A DNA stretch of 64,000 nucleotides. It comes from CAYLLN01 sp964384375 (GTDB taxonomy: Bacteria; Planctomycetota; Planctomycetia; Pirellulales; Pirellulaceae). Of this stretch, positions 1 to 8,456 are shown in pieces. The first letter of the stretch is position 1. Every line of letters starts with the position of its first letter. The notes beneath the pieces are model-generated. The model did not search any database and was not told the DNA's origin. It was given only the letters and a program-made list of their open reading frames with translations. Position numbers and translations under genes: made by a program. The stretch spans positions 154,202-218,201 of the forward strand of contig CAYLLN010000001.1 in assembly GCA_964384375.1 (NCBI GenBank), in the 5' to 3' direction.

Positions 1-325
1 AGTGGATGTCGATGTGGACCTGGTCGGAGACGAGCTCGTGAAAGACGTTGTCGGCCGGGCCGATATGTTGGGCGATGTGTTCCGAAATCCGTTCGATGTT
101 CTCCGAGTCGCCAATCGCCATTTCGAACGGGTTCTGCTTCGACTCGTCGGTGTACTTATAGACGGGGTCGCCGTGTCCCGTTGTCGCAACGGCTACCGGA
201 CCTTGTGGCGGCTTGGGAACGACAAAGATGGCCTGGCACTGTTTGCACTTCACTTTCCGGCCGGCCAGTTCGTCCTTGAGCTTGTACTGGCAGCCGCACG
301 TTTCGCAGGCAATGGCGATCGTCAT
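1..325 (-). CDS. MJ0042-like zinc-ribbon protein, C-terminal part outside window
   Basis: This gene runs off the left edge, so only its first 108 or so codons are visible. The ATG at 325-323 is preceded by GGGAG seven bases upstream. The protein begins with MTIAIACETCGCQYKLKD and has two CxxC pairs (CETC and CKQC) about 22 residues apart. This is the small N-terminal zinc ribbon very common in planctomycetes. A polar region with no clear family follows. The ribbon probably binds zinc; the role of the protein is unknown. Two similar ribbons occur elsewhere in the window (27602-28291 and 28622-29440). The frame is open without a stop to base 1, which supports a real partial gene. Confidence 0.7.
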   Translation of the reverse strand, partial: MTIAIACETCGCQYKLKDELAGRKVKCKQCQAIFVVPKPPQGPVAVATTGHGDPVYKYTDESKQNPFEMAIGDSENIERISEHIAQHIGPADNVFHELVSDQVHIDIH

Positions 326-403
326 GGGGCAACTCCCGAGGAAGAATGCCCCGCAGTATAGAAGCGATCCGCAGCAAACGCGAATTGATGCTTGGAGCCG
401 ACT

Positions 404-1432
404 CTAGCCCAGATTTCGTCGCACGAGCCCGCGAAGCGCATTTCCTGACGAAGCGAAGTCGGCCCCACCCGCGCCGCCATCGAGATACGTCACATAACTC
501 GTGCGGCTGTTGCGGACGGTCAGGTCATCGCTGCCGTCGCCGGTCTTGATGTTCATCCGCTTGAAACGTGTGTACTTGGCTTCCACGTCGTCGTTGCCGC
601 TGTTGGTATGCAGCTGGAGTTCATCGGCGACGACATACTCCAGCTTGACGAAGTCACCATCGTTGCCCGTGTTGATCTGCACCTTCTCATTGACACCAAC
701 ATCCACGATGCAAATCATCGACGGACCGGACGGATCGAGCACCTTCAAGTGCTCGCCGACTCGGACGTGCCACAGCGTCAGGTCGTCGTCGCCGTCGCCG
801 AGATGCACGTGCAGATTCCCCTTGATGCTGACGGCGAACTTCAGCGACTCCGTCGCGCCCGTCGGCGTGAATTCGGTGGGAAACTCGATCACGTCGTTGC
901 CGCCGCCGGCCTGGATGATGAGCGATTTGTTCGTCTTCAGGTTGGCCACGTCGAGCTGGTCGTTGCCATCCCCCAGATCCACCCAAATCCCTTGATTCAC
1001 AAACAGCCGATGGGCGACGTTCGTCCCCACGCTCGGATCGTTGCCGGCTCGGCCCAGTTCGACGGTATCGTTTCCGCTCCCCATTTCGATCGTGAGCTTC
1101 TTGCCGATGGCGGTGTAAACCTGGTCGGCCGCGCCAAAGTCGAGCTTGTCGTCCCCCACGCCGAGGCGCACCTGCACGTGCTTCACGCCACTGAATGCGG
1201 CTGGAGTTGCCGCGCCGTTGATGGTCGTGGCCGAACCTCCCGCATCGGTCCCGCCGATGCGGTGCTGCTTGGTGGCGACGTCGTAAATGATGTTCACGCC
1301 GTTGGACTGTTCGTCGCCAAGAATTGTCAGCGTCCCCTCGGTTAGGACCGCAATGACGTTCCCCGCCAAGGCATGGCGTGCTTCGAGAGCTTCGAGCGAG
1401 GGGCGACGGCGCAAGGAGCGGCGCGACAGCAT
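404..1432 (-). CDS. LEPR-XLL-type secreted protein with RTX-like acidic repeats
   Basis: A 342-aa protein. The N-terminus has a basic stretch followed by LEALEARHALAG, which resembles the LEPR-XLL signature found at the start of many large exported planctomycete proteins. The rest contains repeated Gly/Asp motifs such as GDGNDQLDVAN, GGGNDVIEF and GDGDDDLTL, similar to calcium-binding RTX nonapeptides that form a parallel beta-roll. I chose the ATG at 1432 because GAAAGG lies six bases upstream. A second ATG at 1438 would sit directly on that ribosome site. Likely exported and surface or envelope located; ligand or partner unknown. It stands alone, divergent from the membrane protein at 1566. 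Confidence 0.75.
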   Translation of the reverse strand: MLSRRSLRRRPSLEALEARHALAGNVIAVLTEGTLTILGDEQSNGVNIIYDVATKQHRIGGTDAGGSATTINGAATPAAFSGVKHVQVRLGVGDDKLDFGAADQVYTAIGKKLTIEMGSGNDTVELGRAGNDPSVGTNVAHRLFVNQGIWVDLGDGNDQLDVANLKTNKSLIIQAGGGNDVIEFPTEFTPTGATESLKFAVSIKGNLHVHLGDGDDDLTLWHVRVGEHLKVLDPSGPSMICIVDVGVNEKVQINTGNDGDFVKLEYVVADELQLHTNSGNDDVEAKYTRFKRMNIKTGDGSDDLTVRNSRTSYVTYLDGGAGGADFASSGNALRGLVRRNLG

Positions 1433-1565
1433 GGGCATCCTTTCACGAGCGGACAAGCACCCAAATCCGATTCGGGCCAGCGCAATACGCGATGGCAAAG
1501 AGTTCGGTTCGGGTCGCGGATGCTACCCGCCGGCTTGCCGTAAACCAAGCCCGAAAGCAGCTATC

Positions 1566-2213
1566 ATGGAAGAGATGACTGGCAGTAGCACCATCCGCTG
1601 GCTCCCCCGATTTTCGCTCCGGCAACTGCTGCTAGCGACGACGTTCGCCGCCATCGGCTGCTATGCCCTCCGGTGGGCGTCGCCGTGGTGGTCGATCGTA
1701 ATCTTTTACGTTGTGCTGGCGCTCGTCGTCGGCGGATTGCTCGTTGCCATCAACTGGCCAGGCGAGGCGCGGTCGTACTGGTTGGGATTCGTGACGATCG
1801 CTCTGATGCACTGGCTGCTCGTGTTTCGGCCGGGCCTGGAGAATGGCATCCCGGCGATCTTTCCTAACGCTTTTGTCACGCACTGGTTGTCGGCCTACGT
1901 GTACACGCTCATCAAGCCGCAACTTATCGTGAAGCCGATTCAGACGCGTCCCACGGACCTCGGCACAATCCGCGGCAGGTGGGATGGAGAGTATCAGCCG
2001 CTCCCGGGAACGAGTACAGGTGGATTCGCGCCAACGCTTCATGCCGGTGAGGACGGCTACTTTCGCGGCTTCGGGCCGGGACCGTTTTACATTCACCAGG
2101 AAGACTTCGTGCAGGTAGCACTCGGCCTTTGGACGCTCCTCTTGGCGTATCTCGGCGGGCACGTATCCTTGATGCTCTATCGCTTTCGCGCACGAGAGAA
2201 AGACCCCGCATGA
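1566..2213 (+). CDS. planctomycete membrane protein of unknown function
   Basis: About 215 aa. It starts with a short cytoplasmic segment containing RFSLRQLLLATTFAAIG, a planctomycete-type N-terminus, then a hydrophobic helix. At least three further hydrophobic stretches follow (IVIFYVVLALVVGGLLVA, WLGFVTIALMHWLLVF, and near the C-terminus VALGLWTLLLAYLGGH). A soluble loop of about 90 residues separates the last two. No catalytic motif is visible. The stop codon overlaps the start of the histidine kinase gene (ATGA), so the two are translationally coupled. This raises the possibility that the membrane protein is the sensor partner of that kinase. The start could also be the ATG at 1575. Confidence 0.6.
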   Translation: MEEMTGSSTIRWLPRFSLRQLLLATTFAAIGCYALRWASPWWSIVIFYVVLALVVGGLLVAINWPGEARSYWLGFVTIALMHWLLVFRPGLENGIPAIFPNAFVTHWLSAYVYTLIKPQLIVKPIQTRPTDLGTIRGRWDGEYQPLPGTSTGGFAPTLHAGEDGYFRGFGPGPFYIHQEDFVQVALGLWTLLLAYLGGHVSLMLYRFRAREKDPA

Positions 2214-2983
2214 CCGACGACGAGCCGATCGCCGACGCCGAATCGCTCGACCAACTTCGTGCCCAGTACGCTGAACTGGCTGCGCTGGCGGGTTCGCTTG
2301 CGCACGAGATCAAAAATCCGCTCTCGGTCATTCGGATGAACATGGATCTCCTGGCCGAGGACTTTGCCGAGCCACAGTCCCCTCGCGAGCGGCGGGCGCT
2401 GGCCAAAATCGAAATGGTCGGCCGGCAGTGCGAGCGGCTGGAGACGCTGCTCAACGACTTTCTGCGGTTCAACAAGGTCGGCCGGCTGGAACTGCACCTG
2501 GGAAGCCTCAACGATCAGATCGAGCGAGCGCTCGACCTCTTCGATCCGCAAGCGATCGCGGCCGGCGTCGAGGTCGTTCGCTATCTTGATCCCGACCTGC
2601 CGAGCATCCAGCTCAATGCCGAGACGCTGCAAGCGGCCCTCGTCAATCTCGTGAAAAATGCTTTGGAAGCGATGCCTGATGGCGGGCAACTCATCGCCCG
2701 CACGCGAGTCACGCGGCAGGGAGTGGCCCTGGACCTGATCGATACCGGCTGCGGCATGGACGAGCGGACGGCCATGAAGATGTTCGAGGCGTTCTACAGC
2801 ACGAAGAGCGGCGGCAGCGGCCTCGGCCTTCCCACCGCCCGGCGCATCATCGAGGCCCACGGCGGCCGGATCGGCGTGCATAGCGAAGTGGGCCGCGGAA
2901 CCCAGTTCACGCTGGAGTTTCCAACGCCAGCACGGATTGGAGAGGCAAGCGTTGCCGCTGAACAGGGGAGTAGCGACGAGTAA
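2210..2983 (+). CDS. soluble sensor histidine kinase, NtrB-like
   Basis: A 257-aa kinase with all core boxes. The H box is SLAHEIKNPLSVIRMNMD (phosphoacceptor His near residue 33), the N box LVNLVKNALEAMPDGG, the G1 box DTGCGMD, the F box FEAFYSTK and the G2 box GGSGLGLPTARRI. The protein has almost nothing before the H box, so it lacks a PAS, HAMP or membrane sensor of its own. It should autophosphorylate and pass phosphate to a response regulator, but no regulator is adjacent. The NtrC-type regulator at 49844 is a possible but unproven partner. The start overlaps the stop of the upstream membrane gene, which suggests that gene supplies the input. Confidence 0.85.
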   Translation: MTDDEPIADAESLDQLRAQYAELAALAGSLAHEIKNPLSVIRMNMDLLAEDFAEPQSPRERRALAKIEMVGRQCERLETLLNDFLRFNKVGRLELHLGSLNDQIERALDLFDPQAIAAGVEVVRYLDPDLPSIQLNAETLQAALVNLVKNALEAMPDGGQLIARTRVTRQGVALDLIDTGCGMDERTAMKMFEAFYSTKSGGSGLGLPTARRIIEAHGGRIGVHSEVGRGTQFTLEFPTPARIGEASVAAEQGSSDE

Positions 2984-2986
2984 CGC

Positions 2987-4066
2987 TCAGTCCAACGGCA
3001 TTCCACTCGCCCTCAGCACCGTCTCTTGCACGCCGAGGTCGTGATCGTAGGAGAAGTCGCACTCCTTTTCGCCGCGTAGAATACGGGCCATATCGGCCGC
3101 ATCCCCCACATAGCGCGAATAGTTGCCGAAGCGGATCTCTTGCGTCCCTTTGCGATATTCGCCCCGATCGCGGTCGAGCGTCAGACGGACATTCGGCGCA
3201 TCGAGCGGCTGAATGTGACACGTTCCAGCGGTTCCGCATACGACGAAGTGTCGCCGCGAGCCGCCATCGACCTCGATGGCGGCTGATTTCACCGTGGCCG
3301 TTGCGTTTGGGTATTCCAGCACGGCGAGCATGTTATCGGCCAGGCCATCGTCGTGCTTGCCGCTGGTGCGCGGAAACGGATGCACGCGGTCAGGCTTGCC
3401 AAGGACGCCGACGACGAGGTCGATCACATGGCAGCCGAGTTCGAACATGATGCCCCCCTTGAACTCCGCGAGCTCCGTACGGTCCGCCGGCGGCACCACC
3501 TTGCTCATCACCGTGTGGACCTCGAAGACATTGCCGAGCCAACCTTCCCGGAGCGCCTGCCGCATGAGCAGCACCGCCGGGTTGTAGCGATACATGTAGC
3601 CCATCTGCACGAGTTGCTTCTTGTCTGCCGCGGCAGTAAGAAGCTTTTTGTATTCCGACAGCGACGCGCCAGCCGGCTTGTCGAGATGCACGTGCTTGCC
3701 GGCAGCGATGCAGCGGCCCGCCGTGGCGAGCAGGTCGCGGACGCGAGTCTCTACGGTTACGACCTGCAGGCCAGTCACATTCAGCAACTGCTCCTCGGTC
3801 ATCCACGGCAGATCGCGAAAAGCCGCTGCCCCCGCTGCCCGCTCGCGGAGCGCCTTGTCCGGTTCGACAATGCCGACGACTTCATAGTCCTCTGACCGGC
3901 GATAGACCTCCAGCTTCGTCGCATGGGCGTGGCCAACGCCGATTTGACCGACCTTGATCTTTGGCTTCCCCGGCTCGGCAGCATGGACGACGGGAACCGA
4001 CAAGGTCGCGAAAGCACCCATGGTGACGGTGAGAAACTGGCGACGATCCGAGGGACTTGGATTCAT
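2987..4066 (-). CDS. exported Gfo/Idh/MocA-family oxidoreductase
   Basis: A 359-aa NAD(P)-dependent oxidoreductase. The N-terminus SPSDRRQFLTVTMGAF is a twin-arginine-type signal ending near VVHAAEP, so the protein is probably exported folded with its cofactor. The Rossmann motif appears as VGQIGVGHAHATK, followed by the EKP-like segment HLDKPAGASLSEYKKLL typical of the family. The ATG at 4066 is used because GGAAG lies five bases upstream; an in-frame ATG at 4123 has no such site. The family oxidises or reduces sugars or inositols; the substrate here is unknown. It converges with the histidine kinase gene, only three bases apart. Confidence 0.85.
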   Translation of the reverse strand: MNPSPSDRRQFLTVTMGAFATLSVPVVHAAEPGKPKIKVGQIGVGHAHATKLEVYRRSEDYEVVGIVEPDKALRERAAGAAAFRDLPWMTEEQLLNVTGLQVVTVETRVRDLLATAGRCIAAGKHVHLDKPAGASLSEYKKLLTAAADKKQLVQMGYMYRYNPAVLLMRQALREGWLGNVFEVHTVMSKVVPPADRTELAEFKGGIMFELGCHVIDLVVGVLGKPDRVHPFPRTSGKHDDGLADNMLAVLEYPNATATVKSAAIEVDGGSRRHFVVCGTAGTCHIQPLDAPNVRLTLDRDRGEYRKGTQEIRFGNYSRYVGDAADMARILRGEKECDFSYDHDLGVQETVLRASGMPLD

Positions 4067-4202
4067 CCGTCTTCCTTTCATCGGCTCACTCTGCCGCTCG
4101 GCTAACTCTGCCTCAGCTTGCATCGACGGATTCTAGCAACAATGGTAAACTGACGAACCTGATCGATCGCTGCCGGCGGCATCCATCCCCTGGCAGCGAA
4201 TC

Positions 4203-4276
4203 GGGCGACTAGCTCAGTTGGTTAGAGCATCTCGTTTACACCGAGAGGGTCGGGGGTTCGAGTCCCTCGTCGCCCA
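4203..4276 (+). tRNA. tRNA-Val (anticodon TAC)
   Basis: The sequence folds as a 74-nt cloverleaf. The acceptor arms GGGCGAC and GTCGCCC pair perfectly, with A as discriminator base. The D arm is GCTC..GAGC, the anticodon stem TCTCG/CGAGA encloses loop TTTACAC (anticodon TAC, reading GUA), and the T arm is GGGGG-TTCGAGT-CCCTC. CCA is not encoded. The 3' part of the gene is the left attachment site of an integrative element, and the integrase gene on the other strand reads into it. Confidence 0.95.
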
Positions 4277-5606
4277 TCCCGCAAGGGCTTAGGTAGACAA
4301 CTGGAGACGATTCTTCGCTATTTGACGCGGCATTTTCATAGTCCGCTGCCGCGCCTGTCGTCTCCAGTTGTCCCAAATTGTTGCCAACATGCAGCGCTAA
4401 TGCAGCGCTAGCCGGCCGCTCAGACGCCGCTTTGGAGAAATCGGCGTCAGTGACCTGCAAGTAATGCTCGGCCGCGACTGCCGCTTTGTTTCCGAGCCAC
4501 GCGCAAACAACGTGCAGCGGGTACTTCTCGGCCAACTCAGTCTGTCGCGTGCTGCGAAGGTTTTGGAAGAGCTTTGGCCACGGCTTGAGCCCAGCCCGCC
4601 GGATGATCTTCATGAATCTCGTTCGCAAGTTAGCCTGATTGCGGTATCGCCTGATGATCGGTTGTTCGCTCAGCCGTGTCGCTTTGGGGTCAAAGTCTTC
4701 CAGCAGTTCATCGAGCACGGCCTGCAGATGTGGCCGCAGCTCCGGGAAGATCGGCACCCACCGCGACTCGCCTCCCTCGTGGTGCTCCGTCTTCGGGGAA
4801 CGGACGAGGAATTTCCCCCGCTCCCAATCGACATCGCCCCAGGTTAAGCCGTAATGCTCACTCGGCGTGCGCAGGCCCCCGTAGCGAGCCAGGGCGACGA
4901 TCAGCCGCCATTCCGCGTCTGGGCAGGCCACAAGCACCTTCTCGGCTTCTTCGCGGCTTACGAATTGCTGGCGGGCTTTATTCGATTTCACCTTGCCGCC
5001 CACGCCCTCGAACGGGTTCGACGTTATGAAGCCCTTGCGAACCGCAACCCGGAAAAACTGCGAGGCCAGCGTGCAGCGGCGACGGGCCGTAGCTTCCGAC
5101 AGTCCCTGGCCGCCGGCGGTCTCTTTGGGGGCATCCTTCGCGGGTTTCGCCCGCAACAGCCACAACCGGAACTCGTCGGCATCGCCGGCGGTCACGTCGG
5201 TCAGCGGCTTGTCGGACCCGAAGAACTCGACGAGGTTTCGCTCGGTGTGCCCGTAGAACGTTGCAGTAGCCGGTTTGACATCGGAACGCACTTTAACGTA
5301 GCCTGCGGCGAACGGCCCGAGCGTCGGCACGGCCGCGGCCTCAGGCTCGTCCGTCAGATCGGCGGGAAGGACGCCGTAGGCAACGAGCTTCCGTTTAACG
5401 TCCGAGGCGAAACGATCGACCCGCTCCAACAGGTCGCCCGAGGGGCGACGACCGAGCTTCGCCAGATCATTCAACGATTCAACGTCGTCCGCGCAGCGCT
5501 CGGCGTCGCGTTTGCCAACGCGGCCCAAGCCCAAAGTACGCCGCTTGCCGCTGGGCGCCACAATCTGCACGGTCGCCCGGCCATCGCGCCAAGTGATGCT
5601 CGCCAT
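4236..5606 (-). CDS. tyrosine-recombinase integrase of the tRNA-Val element
   Basis: A 456-aa tyrosine recombinase. An SAM-like core-binding domain lies around residues 95-195 and the catalytic domain at about 215-390. Visible active-site residues are Arg246 (GGLRTPSEHYGLTW), Lys272, a second Arg in FQNLRSTR (351 or 354, with Gln in place of the usual box II His), His365 (HVVCAWLGN) and Tyr382 (EHYLQVTD). The start at 5606 is preceded by GAAGGGGGAAAT. The last 13 residues (MGDEGLEPPTLSV) are encoded inside the tRNA gene, across the attachment core. In the excised circle the frame would instead continue into the open frame at the right end (see 22128-22343). Confidence 0.9.
   Translation of the reverse strand: MASITWRDGRATVQIVAPSGKRRTLGLGRVGKRDAERCADDVESLNDLAKLGRRPSGDLLERVDRFASDVKRKLVAYGVLPADLTDEPEAAAVPTLGPFAAGYVKVRSDVKPATATFYGHTERNLVEFFGSDKPLTDVTAGDADEFRLWLLRAKPAKDAPKETAGGQGLSEATARRRCTLASQFFRVAVRKGFITSNPFEGVGGKVKSNKARQQFVSREEAEKVLVACPDAEWRLIVALARYGGLRTPSEHYGLTWGDVDWERGKFLVRSPKTEHHEGGESRWVPIFPELRPHLQAVLDELLEDFDPKATRLSEQPIIRRYRNQANLRTRFMKIIRRAGLKPWPKLFQNLRSTRQTELAEKYPLHVVCAWLGNKAAVAAEHYLQVTDADFSKAASERPASAALALHVGNNLGQLETTGAAADYENAASNSEESSPVVYLSPCGMGDEGLEPPTLSV
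4257..4276 (+). repeat. attL: 20-bp core repeat in the tRNA-Val 3' end
   Basis: The 20 bases TTCGAGTCCCTCGTCGCCCA, covering the T loop, 3' T stem and 3' acceptor strand of tRNA-Val, recur exactly at 22323-22342. The flanking bases differ on both sides (G before and T after here; T before and C after at the right copy). This is the classic footprint of tyrosine-integrase insertion that restores an intact tRNA. Confidence 0.85.
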
Positions 5607-5607
5607 G

Positions 5608-5850
5608 CTATTTCCCCCTTCCGTTCTTCTTGGATTTCTCAGGTTTCTTCTCGGCGGGAACCAGCTCCAGCTCGAGGTAATCACAAAGGGCATCGACGGT
5701 TTCCATCGACAACCCCATCCGCTCGCCGCGGACAAATTTGCTCAAGACTGCTTGGTCGATGCCGGTTGCCTTGTAGATCGCGTACCTGCTCACCGAAGCC
5801 TGTTCGACGGCCTTCCGCAACTGCTCGCTGACTTTGGCTCTCTTGCTCAT
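5608..5850 (-). CDS. small XRE-family HTH regulator
   Basis: An 80-aa protein whose core SRYAIYKATGIDQAVLSKFV and following MSMETVDALCDYLEL-like segment form a lambda-Cro/XRE helix-turn-helix. A Lys-rich tail (KKPEKSKKNGRGK) closes it. Its stop lies one base from the integrase start, inside the integrase ribosome site, so the two are co-transcribed. It is probably a repressor or activator of integrase and excision. The start is uncertain: two adjacent ATGs (5853, 5850) lack a clear Shine-Dalgarno site, and an upstream in-frame ATG at 5928 would add residues without family features. Confidence 0.75.
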   Translation of the reverse strand: MSKRAKVSEQLRKAVEQASVSRYAIYKATGIDQAVLSKFVRGERMGLSMETVDALCDYLELELVPAEKKPEKSKKNGRGK

Positions 5851-5948
5851 CATCGTGATGCTATTCGGTGCTAGGCGCAACGTCAAGTATCGTCGGGTCA
5901 CCACCACCGACCCTAGTTGTTGCGTCAATTACGCAATCCTTGGACAGT

Positions 5949-6602
5949 TCACGACCCTGGCATCATTTCAGCCAGAAGGCTGCGAATCTCCTCAATGGCC
6001 ATCCTCTCGTGCCGCACTAGCTCTTGCTCATCCTGCTGTGTCGCCGTGGCCTTAGCCGCAACTTCCACGTACTTGGCGTAACTGCGGATGCTGGTTTCCA
6101 GCCAGCCGATGGCCGCGCGTGAAGGCGCCGGCTCATGCGCCCGGTCGAGCCTCACCACCGTCGCCCCGCTCGGCCGCTCCTCGACCACGTAGAGCCGATT
6201 GGCCTGCACCCAGGCAATCTCCGCGGCCAGACTGGCGTTGGCCGGCATTTCGGGCCAGCGAGTGGGGATGTCGGCGAGGCCCTGCACTCGGCCTGAATCA
6301 GCCTGCTGGCTGGCTGGCGTGGCGGCGGCCGGCGACATCGGCGGATACGGCCGGTCCATCGCGTCACACTCCGCGACGACCTGCGACGGCGTACTCTCGG
6401 ATGCCGGTCCGATCGGTGGCTTCGGTGGCGGCAGGGGTGGGAAGTTTCGAGCCGCTTCGGACCATGCTGTCTCGTGGGCTTCTTCTTTGCTCACCCCTCG
6501 TGCCCTGCACTCGTCCCGAACCTGCTGGCGGAACCGGGCCACTTGCTCTTCCCGCCCTTCGCGCCTCCAGCGATCTGTCAGTTCAGCTTTGGACTCAGCC
6601 AT
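5949..6602 (-). CDS. hypothetical protein of the integrative element
   Basis: A 217-aa protein with no recognised domain. The first 50 residues are charged and probably helical (WRREGREEQVARFRQQVRD), a Pro-rich stretch follows (PPLPPPKPPIGP), then a more ordered part (AAEIAWVQANRLYVVEERP) and a helical C-terminus rich in Glu and Gln. It lies between the XRE gene and the primase gene on the same strand, so it is likely part of the element backbone. About 280 bases between it and the primase gene hold no convincing gene; they contain a short direct repeat of GGAACCTT near 6781. Confidence 0.6.
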   Translation of the reverse strand: MAESKAELTDRWRREGREEQVARFRQQVRDECRARGVSKEEAHETAWSEAARNFPPLPPPKPPIGPASESTPSQVVAECDAMDRPYPPMSPAAATPASQQADSGRVQGLADIPTRWPEMPANASLAAEIAWVQANRLYVVEERPSGATVVRLDRAHEPAPSRAAIGWLETSIRSYAKYVEVAAKATATQQDEQELVRHERMAIEEIRSLLAEMMPGS

Positions 6603-6884
6603 ACTACATCTCTCTTTTGAAATTGATAAAATGCGGCCTCGCGCGCCCGCCCGCCTGCCTGCGAACTACGACGCCGAGGGCTCCTCGCGGTGTCGAGGCG
6701 GTTAATCCCCATCGGAACGTCGCCAACGCGCGATCTGCAATTCCGCGTATCGTCTCCCTCCAGGCCCGCTAGCCGTTCGTGGAACCTTGGAACCTTGGAA
6801 TCAATATGCCGGTTAATTTTGATACACGGGCCCGCGTGAGCGCTTAACCGGCAAATAGCCCTCACCCTTCCAACCTTCCGCCTC

Positions 6885-8456
6885 CTATAGAATGGTTATT
6901 CCGCTGTACCAAGTGCCGTTGCTGACACGCTTTACGACGCCACGGCCAGCGAGGTACTCCCCAAAGCGCCGGCCGCTGACGGGCTTTTCGCCGTTCTCTT
7001 TGCACCATTCGGCGTAGCGCGTGCGCAGGTCGCTCGCCTTGACAGTGTATTCCTCGGAAAAGTTGCAGCACTCCGCCACGAACGCGGCGAGCACGTCCAT
7101 GGCATCGCGGTAGTCGGCCGTCGCCTCAGTCACTTCGGCGGGTTGCCCCAGACCGTCCCGCTGCCACTCACGACACGCATCGACCAACCACCGCACGATG
7201 CCCGCCAGTTCGGGCCGCAGTTCCTCACTAAGACGGGAATTCGCCTCCATGTCCGCCGGTCCAGACTCGCCCTTGCTTCGATGCCAGAATGTTTGCGTGA
7301 ATGGGACAAGCCGCAGCCGCCGCCAAACGCCGTGATCTTGGCCACGGACAATCGGCTTGTGGTTGGTGACAAGCATCAGCGTATGCGAGGGCCGGAACGT
7401 CCAGAAATCTTCGCGCATCCGCCGGGCCGTCACCGTGTCATTCCCGCTCAGCTCTTTCAGTGCTGCCTCAGCAAAGCGCCGGCCGTCATCAGTTTCAGAG
7501 CAGACGACCAGGCGCTTACCCCACAACACGACCTTGTCACACGGGTGCTTGTCACGGTGGCTCGCCAAGAGCAGATCGGCAGGCGCCTTGCTGGCATAGT
7601 CGCCGCCCATCGCGGCCAGCAGTGTTTCGACCAGCAGGGACTTGCCATTGCTTCCGCATCCCCACAGCACGGGGAGCATGTGCTCGATAACCTCGCCCAC
7701 CATTGCCAGGCCGACCAGCCGGCGGACGAAGCCAATCAGGTCCGGCTTGCCACCGAAGATCCGGTCAACGGTCAATTCCCACAGTGGCGCTTCGCCTTCC
7801 GCGCCGAGTAGGTATTCGTGCGGGCAGAGCTTCGTCAGGAATTGCTCGCGTTTGTGCGGCAGCCGCTCGCCGGTTTTCAAGTCCACAACGCCGTTCGTGC
7901 AATTGAACAGCCACGGGTGCGCGTCGAACTGCTCGGGCAGGATCGGCACGCCCGGCTCACTCTTGGCCATGGCCAGCATGTTGGCGATGCCGCGGGCATC
8001 CGCAGTCTCGCCGGCAAACTTCACCATCGCGGCCCTGGTCCCGGCCTCAACGTGTGGCAGCTTGTCGCCGACTTCGCGCCAAAGCGTGTCCGCGGTCTGT
8101 TTGGCCAGCGATTCCGCCTGCCGCCGTGAATCCACTTCCCAGCGCCGGCCATCCCAGACGAGCCACTTGTGCCACGGCTCGCACCAGCGGACGTTAGCGC
8201 CGTGCTGGGCAATGAAGCGGCGGCCGTTCGCCGTGTCAGTGCGGCCGGCTGGCGCGGTGATGTCCGGCCCCTCGCTGGCGACGGGCGCGGCGGTGCTGGC
8301 CTGCCTTGCCGTCGCCTTTGATCCGTTCGCCCGCGGCTTACCTTCCGCCACGGGCAGGAACATATCGATCCCAGCGCCGTCGGCTTCGGCTTCGTCGAAA
8401 CGATAGGCGCGCACATGCGCAACCCCGGCAAGTTGGCGTTCCCCCTGTGCGCTCAT
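6885..8456 (-). CDS. P4-type phage/plasmid primase-helicase
   Basis: A 523-aa protein of the D5/P4 primase group. Residues 80-200 match the D5 N-terminal region (WHKWLVWDGRRWEVD and NCTNGVVDLKTGERLPH are typical). A superfamily 3 helicase domain follows with Walker A GCGSNGKS at 266-273 and a later LMLVTNHKP segment corresponding to sensor/motif C. The last 80 residues resemble the primase C-terminal helical domain (VKASDLRTRYAEWCKENGEKP). There is no obvious catalytic primase (AEP or TOPRIM) domain at the N-terminus. It should unwind DNA and start replication of the excised element. Its ATG overlaps the stop of the ParB-TOPRIM gene by four bases. Confidence 0.88.
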   Translation of the reverse strand: MSAQGERQLAGVAHVRAYRFDEAEADGAGIDMFLPVAEGKPRANGSKATARQASTAAPVASEGPDITAPAGRTDTANGRRFIAQHGANVRWCEPWHKWLVWDGRRWEVDSRRQAESLAKQTADTLWREVGDKLPHVEAGTRAAMVKFAGETADARGIANMLAMAKSEPGVPILPEQFDAHPWLFNCTNGVVDLKTGERLPHKREQFLTKLCPHEYLLGAEGEAPLWELTVDRIFGGKPDLIGFVRRLVGLAMVGEVIEHMLPVLWGCGSNGKSLLVETLLAAMGGDYASKAPADLLLASHRDKHPCDKVVLWGKRLVVCSETDDGRRFAEAALKELSGNDTVTARRMREDFWTFRPSHTLMLVTNHKPIVRGQDHGVWRRLRLVPFTQTFWHRSKGESGPADMEANSRLSEELRPELAGIVRWLVDACREWQRDGLGQPAEVTEATADYRDAMDVLAAFVAECCNFSEEYTVKASDLRTRYAEWCKENGEKPVSGRRFGEYLAGRGVVKRVSNGTWYSGITIL

